Source of the DNA: Pararhodobacter sp.
GTDB taxonomy: Bacteria; Pseudomonadota; Alphaproteobacteria; Rhodobacterales; Rhodobacteraceae
Length of the DNA stretch: 49,403 bases
Reading direction: 5' to 3'
NCBI GenBank assembly: GCA_020832665.1
Contig: JAFIEG010000027.1
Span: forward strand, 1 to 49,403
The translations under genes were made by a program, and so were the position numbers. This document shows positions 37,455-49,403 of the stretch, one piece after another; positions within the stretch are counted from its first letter, which is position 1, and each line of letters opens with the position of its first letter. The notes beneath the pieces are model-generated. The model ran no database searches, was not told the origin of the DNA, and saw only the letters and a program-made list of their open reading frames with translations.

Positions 37455-37868
37455 TCAGGCCGCGCCGGCATTCAGCCCCAGTTCGCGCCCCAGCGTGGTG
37501 ATCTCGGCCACCATGCGCCCGGTCTCGTCGGCGGCGGTGCCCTCGGCGGCGTCATGCGCGCGCTTGAGATCGGCGAGAAGCGCGTCAAAGGCCTCCTGCG
37601 TCAGCTCGTCCTTGGGCACGCCGCGCTCGGCCAGAACCGAAACGCCCTCGCCCGTCACCTCGGCGAAACCGCCGGTGACAAGATAGGCCATCTCGCCCTT
37701 CTCGGTCTGCGCCCGCACCAGCCCCGGGCGCAGGGTCGAGAGAAAACCCGCGTGCCCCGGCATGGCGGTGAAATCGCCCTCAGCGCCGGGGATTTGCACC
37801 TCGCTGGCCACGACCGAGGCCAGCATCCGCTCGGGGCTGACCAGGTCGAATTGCATCGTCTCAGCCAT
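37455..37868 (-). CDS. atpC: ATP synthase F1 epsilon subunit
   Basis: 137 residues. QFDLVSPERMLASVVASEVQ and GAEGDFTAMPGHAGFLSTLR, then LVTGGFAEVTGEGVSVLAE, form the beta-sandwich; the C-terminal helical part (EAFDALLADLKRAHDAAEG) is the regulatory hairpin. It joins the gamma shaft to the c ring. AGGAGG lies right after the atpD stop. Last gene of the operon. Confidence 0.97.
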   Translation of the reverse strand: MAETMQFDLVSPERMLASVVASEVQIPGAEGDFTAMPGHAGFLSTLRPGLVRAQTEKGEMAYLVTGGFAEVTGEGVSVLAERGVPKDELTQEAFDALLADLKRAHDAAEGTAADETGRMVAEITTLGRELGLNAGAA

Positions 37869-37878
37869 TCAAGCCTCC

Positions 37879-40207
<2,329 letters not shown>

Positions 40208-40231
40208 CTACCCTGTCCTCTCGCCCCGCCC

Positions 40232-41769
<1,538 letters not shown>

Positions 41770-41770
<1 letters not shown>

Positions 41771-42330
41771 TATCCGACCTCTTTCATTCTGTTCTGGAGG
41801 GCCGCGAGCTTCGCGCGGATCGAGGTGTCGATCATCGTCGAGCCCACTTGGACGACAAGACCGCCGATGAGAGCCTCATCGACGGCGACATTCAGTTTCA
41901 CACTCTTGCCAAGCTGCGCCTTCAACGCCTTGGCCAGCGCATCGGCCTGCGCCTTGGTCAGCACGGTGGCCGAGGTGATATCGGCGCTCACCTCGCCCTT
42001 GTGTTCGGCAATCATGCGGTGCAGCGCCGACAAGAGCTGCGGCAGCACGAAAAGGCGCCGGTTCTGCGCCATCAACCCCAGCGCGCCGCGCATGGTCTGT
42101 GACAGCTCGAGCGCCTCGGCGATCGCCGCCATCACACGGCCCTGATCGGCGCGTGAATAGATGGGCGAGGCGATCACGCGGGCAAGCTCGTCGCCTTGCG
42201 CCAGCGCATCCTGCAGCGCGGCGATATCGGCTTCCAGCGCCTTCAACGCCTTGGCCTCGCTGGCAAGGTCGAAAACGGCCGTGGCATAGCGCGCGGCGAT
42301 GCCGGAGGAGATCGAAGCTGGTTCGGACAC
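41770..42330 (-). CDS. atpH: ATP synthase F1 delta subunit
   Basis: 186 residues from GTG 42330 ([20 protein letters not shown]), with AAAGGGTGGA upstream. An ATG at 42411 would give a leader without homology and is rejected. The N-terminal helical domain and the C-terminal [20 protein letters not shown] are typical; delta ties the F1 head to the b stalk. First gene of atpHAGDC. Confidence 0.95.
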
Positions 42331-42425
42331 GTCCACCCTTTCGATTTCTGAGCGGCCATCGGCAGGGTGCCGGACCGCAGCTTCATCGGTGCTCGGATGC
42401 GAGCGCGGCACCGGAATTCGGCGCG

Positions 42426-42454
42426 TCTGTAGCAGAGCCTTTCCGGGCTCGCAA
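42426..42454 (-). promoter_or_regulatory. Candidate atp operon promoter
   Basis: On the minus strand TTGCGA (42454-42449) and TACAGA (42431-42426) are 17 bases apart, 95 bases before the atpH start codon. Confidence 0.5.
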
Positions 42455-42531
42455 CATTCAAGCGGATGTGAACGAACCGATGTTAGCGCTTAGGCCACAC
42501 CAGGGCGGCACTGTAAAGCGAAAGCGGGTGC

Positions 42532-42975
42532 TCAAGGTGCCGGCCTGGCCGAATCGTCGATGGTGGAATGCCACCAGATGCGCGCCTCGCGGCACAGACC
42601 GTCCCCGGTGAACTCGGCGCTCAGCACCCCGTCGAGGATCAGCCGCGGAAGCGAATCGCCCGGCGCGCGCGCCGGCAGGCCGGTGCCGGTCGATTGCGCC
42701 CAGATCTGAAACAGCTCTTCCGAGGCGACCTGATAGCGCACATGCCAATGCGCAAGCCCCCCAGTCAGGGTTTCGGCCAGCACCGTGTAACGCAGCGATA
42801 TGTCGCGCTGATGCTCGATGCGCGCCCAGTAGGCGGCCAGCTCGGCATGGCCGCGCTGAACCTGAAAGGGGGTGTTGTGATAGGCGCCGTCAGTGGTGAA
42901 GAGCGCAGCGAAGCCGGCCTTGTCCTGCCCCTCCCAGACGCGCTTGTAGGCGGCCATGAAGTGATGGATGTTCAT
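42532..42975 (-). CDS. NTF2-like (SnoaL-type) protein
   Basis: 147 residues. MNIHHFMAAYKRVWEGQDKA, FAALFTTDGAYHNTPFQVQR and GHAELAAYWARIEHQRDISL are the standard opening of NTF2-like alpha+beta cone proteins; later RIWWHSTIDDS. No catalytic set can be assigned. Its ATG overlaps the stop of the methyltransferase gene (ATGA), so the two are translated together. Substrate unknown. Confidence 0.85.
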   Translation of the reverse strand: MNIHHFMAAYKRVWEGQDKAGFAALFTTDGAYHNTPFQVQRGHAELAAYWARIEHQRDISLRYTVLAETLTGGLAHWHVRYQVASEELFQIWAQSTGTGLPARAPGDSLPRLILDGVLSAEFTGDGLCREARIWWHSTIDDSARPAP

Positions 42976-43766
42976 TGTCCCGCTCTCCTGTCGCCGTTCT
43001 CCGGTTCTGCCGCGCGCCGCCAGGCCGGCTGCGCGCGCCCCTGGGGTACGCCGTCAAGCACCGCCAGCGGCCGGCGCGATGTAACGCGCAGGCCAGGGCG
43101 GCGTGGCGCCTCGTCCGAGCGGATCGCCTCGATGATCAGCACCCCGCCCAGGCGCTCGGGGCCGAAGCGGCGCCCGGCGCGTTCCAGCCCGCGCGCCGCG
43201 CGCAGCCAGAAGCGCCGCGCCGAGGGCGGGAAGAACAACGCCGCGCCATGGCCGACCGGGGTCAGGCCGCATTCGCCCAGAATTCGTTCTATCTGCCCGC
43301 GCGACCATGGCCGGCCAAAGCCGAATGGGGTGATATCGCGCCGCGCCCACATGCCGGTGCGGCTGGGCACCACCACGACCGCGCGGCCCTGCGGCGCCAG
43401 TACACGATGCGCCTCGTCCAGAAGCGCCATCGGTCGGTCCGATGTTTCCAGCCCGTGCAGCATCACCAGCCGGTCGATACTGTCATTGGCCAGCGGCCAG
43501 CGCGCCTCGTCCACCAGCACCGAATGGTTCTCGCAATCGGCGGGCCAGTGCATCACGCCCTGCGGCCCCGGCATCAGCGCGATGACCTGCGACGCGCGCG
43601 CCATGAAGGGGCGCAGCAGCGGCGCGGCAAAACCATAGCCGGCCACCGACAGGCCATGCGCATCGCCCCAGCGCGCCACGAGCTCGTCGCGCACCGCCTT
43701 TTGCGCCGCACGGCCCAGCTGGCTGCGGTAGTAGAAATCGCGCAGATGGTGCACATCCAGATGCAT
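42972..43766 (-). CDS. Class I SAM-dependent methyltransferase
   Basis: 264 residues from MHLDVHHLRDFYYRSQLGRA; the upstream ATG at 43904 is rejected because it reads across the gloB promoter region. The SAM-binding G-rich loop is reduced to GLSVAGYGFAAPLLRPF; post motifs DRLVMLHGLETSDRPMALLD and EAHRVLAPQGRAVVVVPSRT are of the Methyltransf_11 type. The target is unknown. It leads a two-gene unit with the NTF2-like protein and is divergent from gloB. Confidence 0.9.
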   Translation of the reverse strand: MHLDVHHLRDFYYRSQLGRAAQKAVRDELVARWGDAHGLSVAGYGFAAPLLRPFMARASQVIALMPGPQGVMHWPADCENHSVLVDEARWPLANDSIDRLVMLHGLETSDRPMALLDEAHRVLAPQGRAVVVVPSRTGMWARRDITPFGFGRPWSRGQIERILGECGLTPVGHGAALFFPPSARRFWLRAARGLERAGRRFGPERLGGVLIIEAIRSDEAPRRPGLRVTSRRPLAVLDGVPQGRAQPAWRRAAEPENGDRRAGQ

Positions 43767-43909
43767 GATGCGATCCTTGAACCGGCGCGGGCGGATTGCA
43801 ACCCCCGTCGCGCTGGCGCAAACTGCGCGCATAACCCTTGCCGCCCCCTGCCGCCCATCGGCCAGTCCGCGCGGCGCGAACGGGCGGCACATGACAGGAG
43901 ACATGCATC

Positions 43910-44671
43910 ATGGCCGAGCGTATCGAAATCATTCGCTGCCTGCAGGACAATTACGCATTTCTGATCCATGACGCCGCGCGCGGCGAGGCCACGCTGATCG
44001 ACGCGCCCGAGGCCGGGCCGATCCTGCGCGCGCTCGATGCATCCGGGGCGAAACTGGCCCGCGTGCTCATCACCCATCACCATGCCGACCATGTCGACGG
44101 GCTGGCCGAAATCCTGGTCCGTCACCCCTGCCCGGTCTTCGGCAACGCCGCCGATGCGCACCGGCTGCCGCCGCTCGATCACGCCATCAGCCCCGGCGAG
44201 AAACTCATCGACGGCACCTGCGAGGTGTTCGACGCGCCCGGCCACACCATCGGCCATGTCGCCTTTCACTTCCCCGCGCTCAAGGCGCTGTTTTCCGCCG
44301 ACAGCCTGATGACGCATGGCTGCGGGCGGCTCTTCGAGGGGTCGGCGCAGCAGATGTTCGACACCATCGCGCGCTTCGCCGCCCTGCCTGACGACACGCA
44401 AATCTATAGCGGGCATGACTATGCCAAGGCCAATCTCGACTTCGCCGCCCGCTTCGCCCCCGATGCGCAGGCGCTGGAAGCGCGCCAGGCCGAACTGCCA
44501 AGGCTGGCCGCCGAAGGCCTGCCCACCACCGGCACCACGCTGGCCAGCGAAAGAAACCTCAACCCCTATCTGCGCGCGCATCTGCCCGAGGTGGCCAGGG
44601 CCGCCGGCCTGCCCGGCGCCAGCGCGCTGGAGGTCTTTGCCGAGATTCGCAATCAGAAGGACAATGCCTGA
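43910..44671 (+). CDS. gloB: Hydroxyacylglutathione hydrolase (glyoxalase II)
   Basis: 253 residues. Metallo-beta-lactamase fold with THHHADHVDG (His56, His58, Asp60, His61), GHTIGHVAFHF, the bridging ligand in LFSADSLMTHGCGRLFEG and YSGHDYAKANLDFA. The C-terminal glutathione domain has ERNLNPYLRA. It hydrolyses S-lactoylglutathione in methylglyoxal detoxification. GGAGAC lies upstream. Confidence 0.96.
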   Translation: MAERIEIIRCLQDNYAFLIHDAARGEATLIDAPEAGPILRALDASGAKLARVLITHHHADHVDGLAEILVRHPCPVFGNAADAHRLPPLDHAISPGEKLIDGTCEVFDAPGHTIGHVAFHFPALKALFSADSLMTHGCGRLFEGSAQQMFDTIARFAALPDDTQIYSGHDYAKANLDFAARFAPDAQALEARQAELPRLAAEGLPTTGTTLASERNLNPYLRAHLPEVARAAGLPGASALEVFAEIRNQKDNA

Positions 44672-45019
44672 ATGCGCGTTGCAGGGCGCCAGCGCGGGCC
44701 ACGAGCCGGGAGGGGGCAAGCTGACGCCACGTCATCACGCCAGGGCCACGGCGGACGCGCTTTTGTCCGGCACCGCCCGCCACTGCCCGATTCTTCGGCA
44801 GATGCCGGGCCTTTCAACATTGCGTGCACTGTGGCACAGTGAAATGTGAGGCCGCGGGGCAAGAAAAGACTTGAAGCAGCGCCCGCAAAATCAAAGTTTA
44901 ACCTTAAGGGCCCAGACTGGGTTCTTGCCCGCCTCCCTGCCGCATCGACGCGCGCCGGGAACGGGCAACGCAAGGCGGGCCGGCCCCCGGCCCGGCCTAG
45001 ACCATAAAGGAGCGATGCC
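44672..45019. other. Gene-free stretch before clpA
   Basis: About 350 bases. It does not encode ClpS, which often precedes clpA. It has a 15-bp dyad CACTGTGGCACAGTG (44827-44841), an A/T-rich part at 44866-44905 and a GGCCGGCC-rich stretch before the start. No clear promoter or RpoH site could be assigned. Confidence 0.6.
44827..44841. promoter_or_regulatory. 15-bp perfect dyad upstream of clpA
   Basis: CACTGTG-G-CACAGTG, a perfect palindrome with a one-base centre, about 180 bases before the clpA start. It could be an operator; no regulator is known to me. Confidence 0.35.
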
Positions 45020-47341
45020 GTGCCCTCGTTTTCAGCCACTCTCGAACAGGCGATCCACGGCGCCCTGGCGCTGGCCAACAATCGCCGGCACGAGCTTGCG
45101 ACGCTCGAGCACCTGCTGCTCGCGCTGATCGACGAGCCCGACGCCGCGCGGGTGATGCAGGCCTGCAATGTCGAACTCGACACGCTGCGCACGACGCTTG
45201 AGGAGTATATCGAGGACGAACTCTCCACGCTGGTCACCAGTGTCGAGGGCTCGGAGGCGGTGCCCACCGCGGCCTTCCAGCGGGTGATCCAGCGCGCCGC
45301 CATCCATGTGCAAAGCTCGGGCCGCTCCGAGGTGACGGGGGCCAATGTGCTGGTCGCCATCTTTGCCGAGCGCGAATCGAACGCCGCCTATTTCCTGCAG
45401 GAGCAGGACATGACGCGCTATGACGCGGTGAACTTCATCGCCCATGGCGTGGCCAAGAACCCCGCCTTCAGCGAGAACCGCCCCGTCGCCGGCACCGAAG
45501 AGGCGCGCGAGGAAAGCACCGGCACCCCGCGCGGCGAGGCAAAGGAATCGGCGCTGGCCAAGTTCTGCGTCGATCTCAACGCCAAGGCGGTCAAGGGCGA
45601 TGTCGATCCGCTCATCGGCCGCGCCGCCGAGGTCGAGCGCTGCATCCAGGTGCTGTGCCGCCGGCGCAAGAACAACCCGCTGCTGGTGGGCGATCCCGGC
45701 GTCGGCAAGACCGCCATCGCCGAGGGGCTGGCCAAGAAGATCGTCGATGGCGAAACCCCCGAGATACTGTCGAAATCGACCATCTATGCGCTCGACATGG
45801 GCGCGCTGCTGGCCGGCACGCGCTATCGCGGCGATTTCGAGGAACGGCTCAAGGCGGTGATGAAGGAACTCGAAGAGCACGAGGATGCGGTGCTCTTCAT
45901 CGACGAGATTCACACCGTCATCGGCGCCGGCGCCACCTCGGGCGGCGCCATGGATGCCTCGAACCTGCTCAAGCCGGCGCTGCAAAGCGGCAAGATGCGC
46001 TGCATGGGTTCGACCACCTACAAGGAATTCCGCCAGCATTTCGAAAAGGATCGCGCGCTGTCGCGGCGCTTCCAGAAGATCGATGTGGTGGAACCCTCGG
46101 TCGAGGATTCGATCAAGATCCTCACCGGGCTGAAGCCCTATTTCGAAAAGCACCACGAGCTGCGCTACACCAATGACGCGATCAAGACGGCGGTGGAACT
46201 GGCGGCGCGCTACATCAACGACCGCAAGCTGCCCGACAAGGCCATCGACGTGATCGACGAGGCCGGCGCGGCGCAGCATCTCTTGCCCGAATCGAAACGG
46301 CGCAAGACCATCAGCCCGAAAGAGATCGAGGCGGTGGTGGCCAAGATCGCGCGCATCCCGCCCAAGAACGTCTCGAAGGACGATGCCGAACTGCTGCGCG
46401 ATCTGGAGAACACGCTCAAGCGCGTGGTCTTCGGCCAGGACAAGGCGATCGAGGCGCTGTCCTCGGCCATCAAGCTGGCCCGCGCGGGCCTGCGCGAGCC
46501 CGAAAAGCCGATCGGCAACTACCTCTTCGCTGGCCCCACCGGGGTGGGCAAGACCGAGGTCGCCAAACAGCTCGCCGCCTCGCTGGGGGTGGAACTGCTG
46601 CGCTTCGACATGTCGGAATACATGGAAAAGCACGCGGTTTCACGGCTGATCGGCGCGCCGCCGGGCTATGTCGGCTTCGATCAGGGCGGGCTGCTCACCG
46701 ACGGGGTCGATCAGCACCCGCATTGCGTGCTCTTGCTCGACGAGATCGAAAAGGCGCATCCCGATGTCTACAACATCCTGCTGCAGGTGATGGATCATGG
46801 CAAGCTGACCGATCACAATGGCAGGCAGGTCGATTTCCGCAACGTGATCCTGATCATGACCTCGAATGCCGGCGCGCAGGAGCAGGCGAAATCCGCCGTT
46901 GGCTTCGGCCGCGAGCGCCGCGAGGGCGAGGATGCGGCGGCCATCGAGCGCACCTTCACGCCCGAATTCCGCAACCGGCTGGATGCGATCATCTCCTTCG
47001 CCCCGCTGGGCAAGGACACGATCCTCAAGGTGGTCGAGAAATTCGTGCTGCAACTCGAGGCGCAGCTGATGGATCGCAATGTCACCTTCGAACTCAGCGA
47101 GGAAGCCGCCGCCTGGCTGGGCGAGAAGGGCTATGACGACAAGATGGGCGCGCGCCCGCTGGCCCGCGTGATCCAGGAAAATGTCAAGAAGCCGCTGGCC
47201 GAGGAGCTTCTGTTCGGACGACTGACCAAGGGCGGGCTGGTGCGCGTGTTGATGCGCGACGGCCAGATCGCACTGGAAATCGAAGAGGGCGAGAAGCGCC
47301 GCCTTCCGGGCTCGAAACCGCCTTTGCTGACGGCCGATTGA
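45020..47341 (+). CDS. clpA: ATP-dependent Clp protease ATPase subunit ClpA
   Basis: 773 residues from GTG 45020, with AGGAG seven bases upstream. Clp N-domain repeats ([36 protein letters not shown]), AAA-1 with [13 protein letters not shown] (224-) and AAA-2 with [12 protein letters not shown]. The ClpP-binding loop reads SAVGFGRER (E. coli IGL). It unfolds proteins and feeds ClpP in the cytosol. No clpS or clpP lies beside it. Confidence 0.97.
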   Translation: MPSFSATLEQAIHGALALANNRRHELATLEHLLLALIDEPDAARVMQACNVELDTLRTTLEEYIEDELSTLVTSVEGSEAVPTAAFQRVIQRAAIHVQSSGRSEVTGANVLVAIFAERESNAAYFLQEQDMTRYDAVNFIAHGVAKNPAFSENRPVAGTEEAREESTGTPRGEAKESALAKFCVDLNAKAVKGDVDPLIGRAAEVERCIQVLCRRRKNNPLLVGDPGVGKTAIAEGLAKKIVDGETPEILSKSTIYALDMGALLAGTRYRGDFEERLKAVMKELEEHEDAVLFIDEIHTVIGAGATSGGAMDASNLLKPALQSGKMRCMGSTTYKEFRQHFEKDRALSRRFQKIDVVEPSVEDSIKILTGLKPYFEKHHELRYTNDAIKTAVELAARYINDRKLPDKAIDVIDEAGAAQHLLPESKRRKTISPKEIEAVVAKIARIPPKNVSKDDAELLRDLENTLKRVVFGQDKAIEALSSAIKLARAGLREPEKPIGNYLFAGPTGVGKTEVAKQLAASLGVELLRFDMSEYMEKHAVSRLIGAPPGYVGFDQGGLLTDGVDQHPHCVLLLDEIEKAHPDVYNILLQVMDHGKLTDHNGRQVDFRNVILIMTSNAGAQEQAKSAVGFGRERREGEDAAAIERTFTPEFRNRLDAIISFAPLGKDTILKVVEKFVLQLEAQLMDRNVTFELSEEAAAWLGEKGYDDKMGARPLARVIQENVKKPLAEELLFGRLTKGGLVRVLMRDGQIALEIEEGEKRRLPGSKPPLLTAD

Positions 47342-47369
47342 GTTCTTTCAGGGTAATCCTCACGGCGCG

Positions 47370-47392
47370 GGGCCGGGCTTGATGCCCGGCCC
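47370..47392. terminator. Terminator after clpA
   Basis: GGGCCGGGC-TTGAT-GCCCGGCCC, a nine-pair stem followed by TTGCGTTT on the plus strand. It lies between clpA and the convergent small oxidase-like gene. Confidence 0.7.
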
Positions 47393-47413
47393 TTGCGTTT
47401 GCGCCGCACCCGG

Positions 47414-47902
47414 TCAGGGCCGGCCTGGTACGATTTGTCCCGGTTCCGGCCAGGCCAGTTCAGGGCCAGTGCGGAAATACGAGACATTGTTGGTAAACAC
47501 GCTTTCCGGCACCAGTTCGATCAGCCGGCCATCCGGATCGTCGATCCGGGCAATCTGATCAATGAACCACGGGTTCCATTCGTCCGAATCCGGCCCCAGA
47601 TAGCGGGCCAGCAGGCGGCGAAACAGTTCGGGGCACATGGGGTGAATGGCCGCGCGCCCGCGCAGGCCGAGATGCGCCAGCACCCCCGCACAATTATCGT
47701 AATGCACGATCTCGACCGCGCAGCGCGAATCCTGCCCCAACCGGCGCACCGGGCTGCCCGTGGCGTTGCCCGGCATCCATAGCGCGCCATCTTCCCAGTG
47801 AAACCAGACCGGCGAATTGCGCGGGCCCTCGGGCGACATCGTCGCCAGATTGGCCATCAGCGGCAGGCGAAGCACGGCTTCGGGGTCAAAGGGCGTGGGC
47901 AT
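47414..47902 (-). CDS. Pyridoxamine-5'-phosphate-oxidase-like flavin-binding fold protein
   Basis: 162 residues. LPLMANLATMSPEGPRNSPV, WFHWEDGALWMPGNATGSPV and RRLGQDSRCAVEIVHYDN are the N-terminal split beta-barrel of the PNPOx/FMN-binding superfamily. No full PdxH active-site set is visible, so the cofactor (FMN, F420 or heme) and substrate are unknown. Its stop and that of clpA converge on a hairpin. It is followed two bases upstream by the OmpA-like gene on the same strand. Confidence 0.8.
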   Translation of the reverse strand: MPTPFDPEAVLRLPLMANLATMSPEGPRNSPVWFHWEDGALWMPGNATGSPVRRLGQDSRCAVEIVHYDNCAGVLAHLGLRGRAAIHPMCPELFRRLLARYLGPDSDEWNPWFIDQIARIDDPDGRLIELVPESVFTNNVSYFRTGPELAWPEPGQIVPGRP

Positions 47903-47903
47903 G

Positions 47904-49403
47904 TCAGCGTTCGGTCAGCTTAAGCTCGATGCGCCGGTTCTGCGCGCGCGCCTCGGGCGTGTTGGCGGGGTTGACTGGCCGATACTCGCCAAAGCCCGTC
48001 GCCGCCAGCCGATGGGGCGGAAAGCCCAGCTCGTCGATCATGAATTCCACCACCGACAGCGCCCGCGCCTGGCTCAGTTCCCAATTGCTTTCAAACCGGC
48101 CGCCGGCGGCGATGGGAACATTGTCGGTGTGGCCATCGACACGCAGGATCCAGTCGATCGCATCGGGGATATCGCGCGACACCTCCGACAATATCGAGAC
48201 CACATTCGCAATCTGCGCGCGCCCCGCGGGGGCCAGATCGGCCGAGCCCAGCTCGAACAGCACCTCCGAGGAAAACACGAAACGGTCGCCGACGATCTGC
48301 ACTCCCTCGCGCCCTGCCAGGATCTCGCGCATCTGGCCAAAGAATTCCGAGCGGTAGCGCTCAAGCTGCTCGGCCTCGCGTTCAAGCCGGCGGCGTTCTG
48401 CCTCTTCCAGATCGGCGCGCTGGCGCTGCTCTTCCGCCACCCGCGCCAGCGCCGCGTTCAGCTCGGCGCCAAGGGCTTCGATCTGGGTGCCCGCCTCGGC
48501 CTCGGCTTGGCGCGATTCGCCCAGAAGTTCCTGCAGCCGCGATACCTGGCGGCGCAGCGCCTCGACCTGCCGGTTGAGCGCGGCCATGCGCCGCTGATCC
48601 TCAGCGCTTTGCGCTTCGGCCTCGGAAAGCTGCTCCTGCGCCACCTGCAACAGCAGGGCGCGGGTCTGCGCCTCGGTCAGTTGCTCATCGGCCAGCGCCT
48701 CGGCCGCTTCGCGCGCCCGGTCGGCGGCGGCGAGCAAGGTCAGGGTTTCCTCGGCCCGGCGGCGCTCTTCTTCCAGCGCCAGCGTCATGGCGCTGAGTTC
48801 GGCCTGGGAATCGCGCAGCCGCGCGCGCAGGGCTTCGGCGGCAGCAAGCTCGGCCAGACGCGCGCTTTCCTCATCGCTCAGCGCGGCTTCAGCCTCGGCC
48901 AGTCGCGCGCGCAGCGCTTGCGCCGCGGCGGCCTCGGCCAGCCGCGCGCGCTCTTCCTCGCTCAGCGCTTCGTCCAGCTCGGCAATGCGTTCCTGCAAGG
49001 CCGCCTCGCGCGCCGCCAGTTCTGCCAACCTGGCGCGGCGGTCCTGGTCTTCCTCGCTCAACGAGTCCAACTCGGCGATGCGCGCGGCCAGCGCTTCCTC
49101 GGTCTCGGCCAATTGCGCCAGCGCCTGCTGGCGGGCAAGCTGCTCGTCCGTCAGCGCCGCGTCCAGTTCGGCAATACGTTCCTGCAAGGCTTCCTCGCGC
49201 GCCGCCAGATCGGCCAGCTCGGCGCGCCGCGCCTGTTCTTCCTCGCTCAACGCAGCCAGTTCGGCGATGCGCGCGGCCAGCGCTTCCTCGGTCTCGGCAA
49301 GCCGCGCCAGCGCCTGCTGGCGGGCAAGCTGCTCGTCCGTCAGCGCCGCGTCCAGTTCGGCAATACGTTCCTGCAAGGCTTCCTCGCGCGCCGCCAGATC
49401 GGC
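47904..49403 (-). CDS. Coiled-coil peptidoglycan-binding OmpA-family protein (5' truncated)
   Basis: About 500 residues visible; the frame is open through the right edge of the window, so the N terminus is outside. Most of it is an Ala/Glu/Arg-rich coiled coil with 63-residue tandem repeats. The C-terminal OmpA domain begins near FVFSSEVLFELGSADLAPAG and has VDGHTDNVPI...NWELSQARALSVVEFM and GFGEYRPVNPANTPEARAQN, the peptidoglycan-binding fingerprint. Resembles MotB-like or cell-envelope linker proteins of Rhodobacterales. A membrane helix is expected in the missing part. Confidence 0.9.
   Translation of the reverse strand, partial: ADLAAREEALQERIAELDAALTDEQLARQQALARLAETEEALAARIAELAALSEEEQARRAELADLAAREEALQERIAELDAALTDEQLARQQALAQLAETEEALAARIAELDSLSEEDQDRRARLAELAAREAALQERIAELDEALSEEERARLAEAAAAQALRARLAEAEAALSDEESARLAELAAAEALRARLRDSQAELSAMTLALEEERRRAEETLTLLAAADRAREAAEALADEQLTEAQTRALLLQVAQEQLSEAEAQSAEDQRRMAALNRQVEALRRQVSRLQELLGESRQAEAEAGTQIEALGAELNAALARVAEEQRQRADLEEAERRRLEREAEQLERYRSEFFGQMREILAGREGVQIVGDRFVFSSEVLFELGSADLAPAGRAQIANVVSILSEVSRDIPDAIDWILRVDGHTDNVPIAAGGRFESNWELSQARALSVVEFMIDELGFPPHRLAATGFGEYRPVNPANTPEARAQNRRIELKLTER
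48999..49403 (-). repeat. Near-identical 189-bp tandem repeats in the coiled-coil gene
   Basis: The unit beginning LQERIAELDAALTDEQLARQ is 63 residues long. Two full units (49376-49188 and 49187-48999) and part of a third upstream are visible; about 90 bases (49126-49214 and 49315-49403) are identical. More units probably lie outside the window. Confidence 0.9.

Noticed and set aside
44871..45128. Possible ClpS frame before clpA
   Set aside because: The translation has no ClpS motifs and overlaps the real clpA start in another frame.

Overview
This is a GC-rich chromosomal segment of an alphaproteobacterium, most likely a Rhodobacterales (Rhodobacteraceae/Paracoccaceae) member. The reasons are the gene order dusB-ntrB-ntrC-ntrY-ntrX-trkA-trkH-hfq-hflX, an NtrC that lacks the sigma-54 contact motif, an F1-only atpHAGDC operon, an Irr-type Fur regulator divergent from fabA, an ispD-ispF fusion, a DUF6455-like small protein, and a perfect CIRCE element in front of groESL. 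I see no prophage, insertion sequence, CRISPR array, tRNA or rRNA. The window is almost entirely core chromosome with small accessory genes between conserved blocks.

Layout. 1-4600: end of an unrecognised gene, a small lipoprotein, a condensation/acyltransferase-like protein, ychF, a second small lipoprotein of the same apparent type, and a HemJ/CopD-like membrane protein. 4700-11200: trpA, a 459-residue exported protein of unknown function, a nitroreductase-marR operon with a candidate tandem operator, lldD, a DUF6455-like protein and a GNAT acetyltransferase. 11200-16100: groESL under CIRCE control, a Pr6Pr-type membrane protein, a manganese-type (family II) pyrophosphatase and a HAD-IIA-like protein. 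16200-28450, all on the minus strand: dusB-ntrBC-ntrYX (nitrogen sensing), trkA-trkH (potassium uptake) and hfq-hflX (RNA chaperone and ribosome-rescue GTPase). 28700-33200: ispDF-pgpA-pncC, ratA, hpt and a hydrolase-fold protein without a nucleophile. 33300-37300: irr and fabA-fabB-fabI (anaerobic-type unsaturated fatty acid synthesis), with a GNAT gene on the opposite strand between fabA and fabB. 37400-42500: atpHAGDC. 42500-49403: NTF2-like protein, methyltransferase, gloB, clpA, a flavin-reductase-like small protein and a 5'-truncated coiled-coil/OmpA protein made of near-identical 189-bp repeats.

Genes that work together: NtrB/NtrC and NtrY/NtrX are two two-component pairs; both response regulators lack GAFTGA, so both probably act without sigma-54. 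TrkA/TrkH form one potassium transporter. FabA, FabB and FabI make and extend unsaturated acyl chains. The five F1 subunits form the catalytic head of ATP synthase; no Fo genes are present here. GroES/GroEL are one machine. The nitroreductase and its MarR partner look like a self-contained regulated unit.

I did not find an obviously new multi-gene system. The items most worth a second look are: the nitroreductase/MarR tandem operator; an NtrC that has also lost the Walker B glutamate; a short motif (consensus about YTHATCTTGC..GAAATAC) found after the plus-strand gene at four convergent junctions; probable leaderless starts of irr and ispDF; and the long repeat protein at the right edge.
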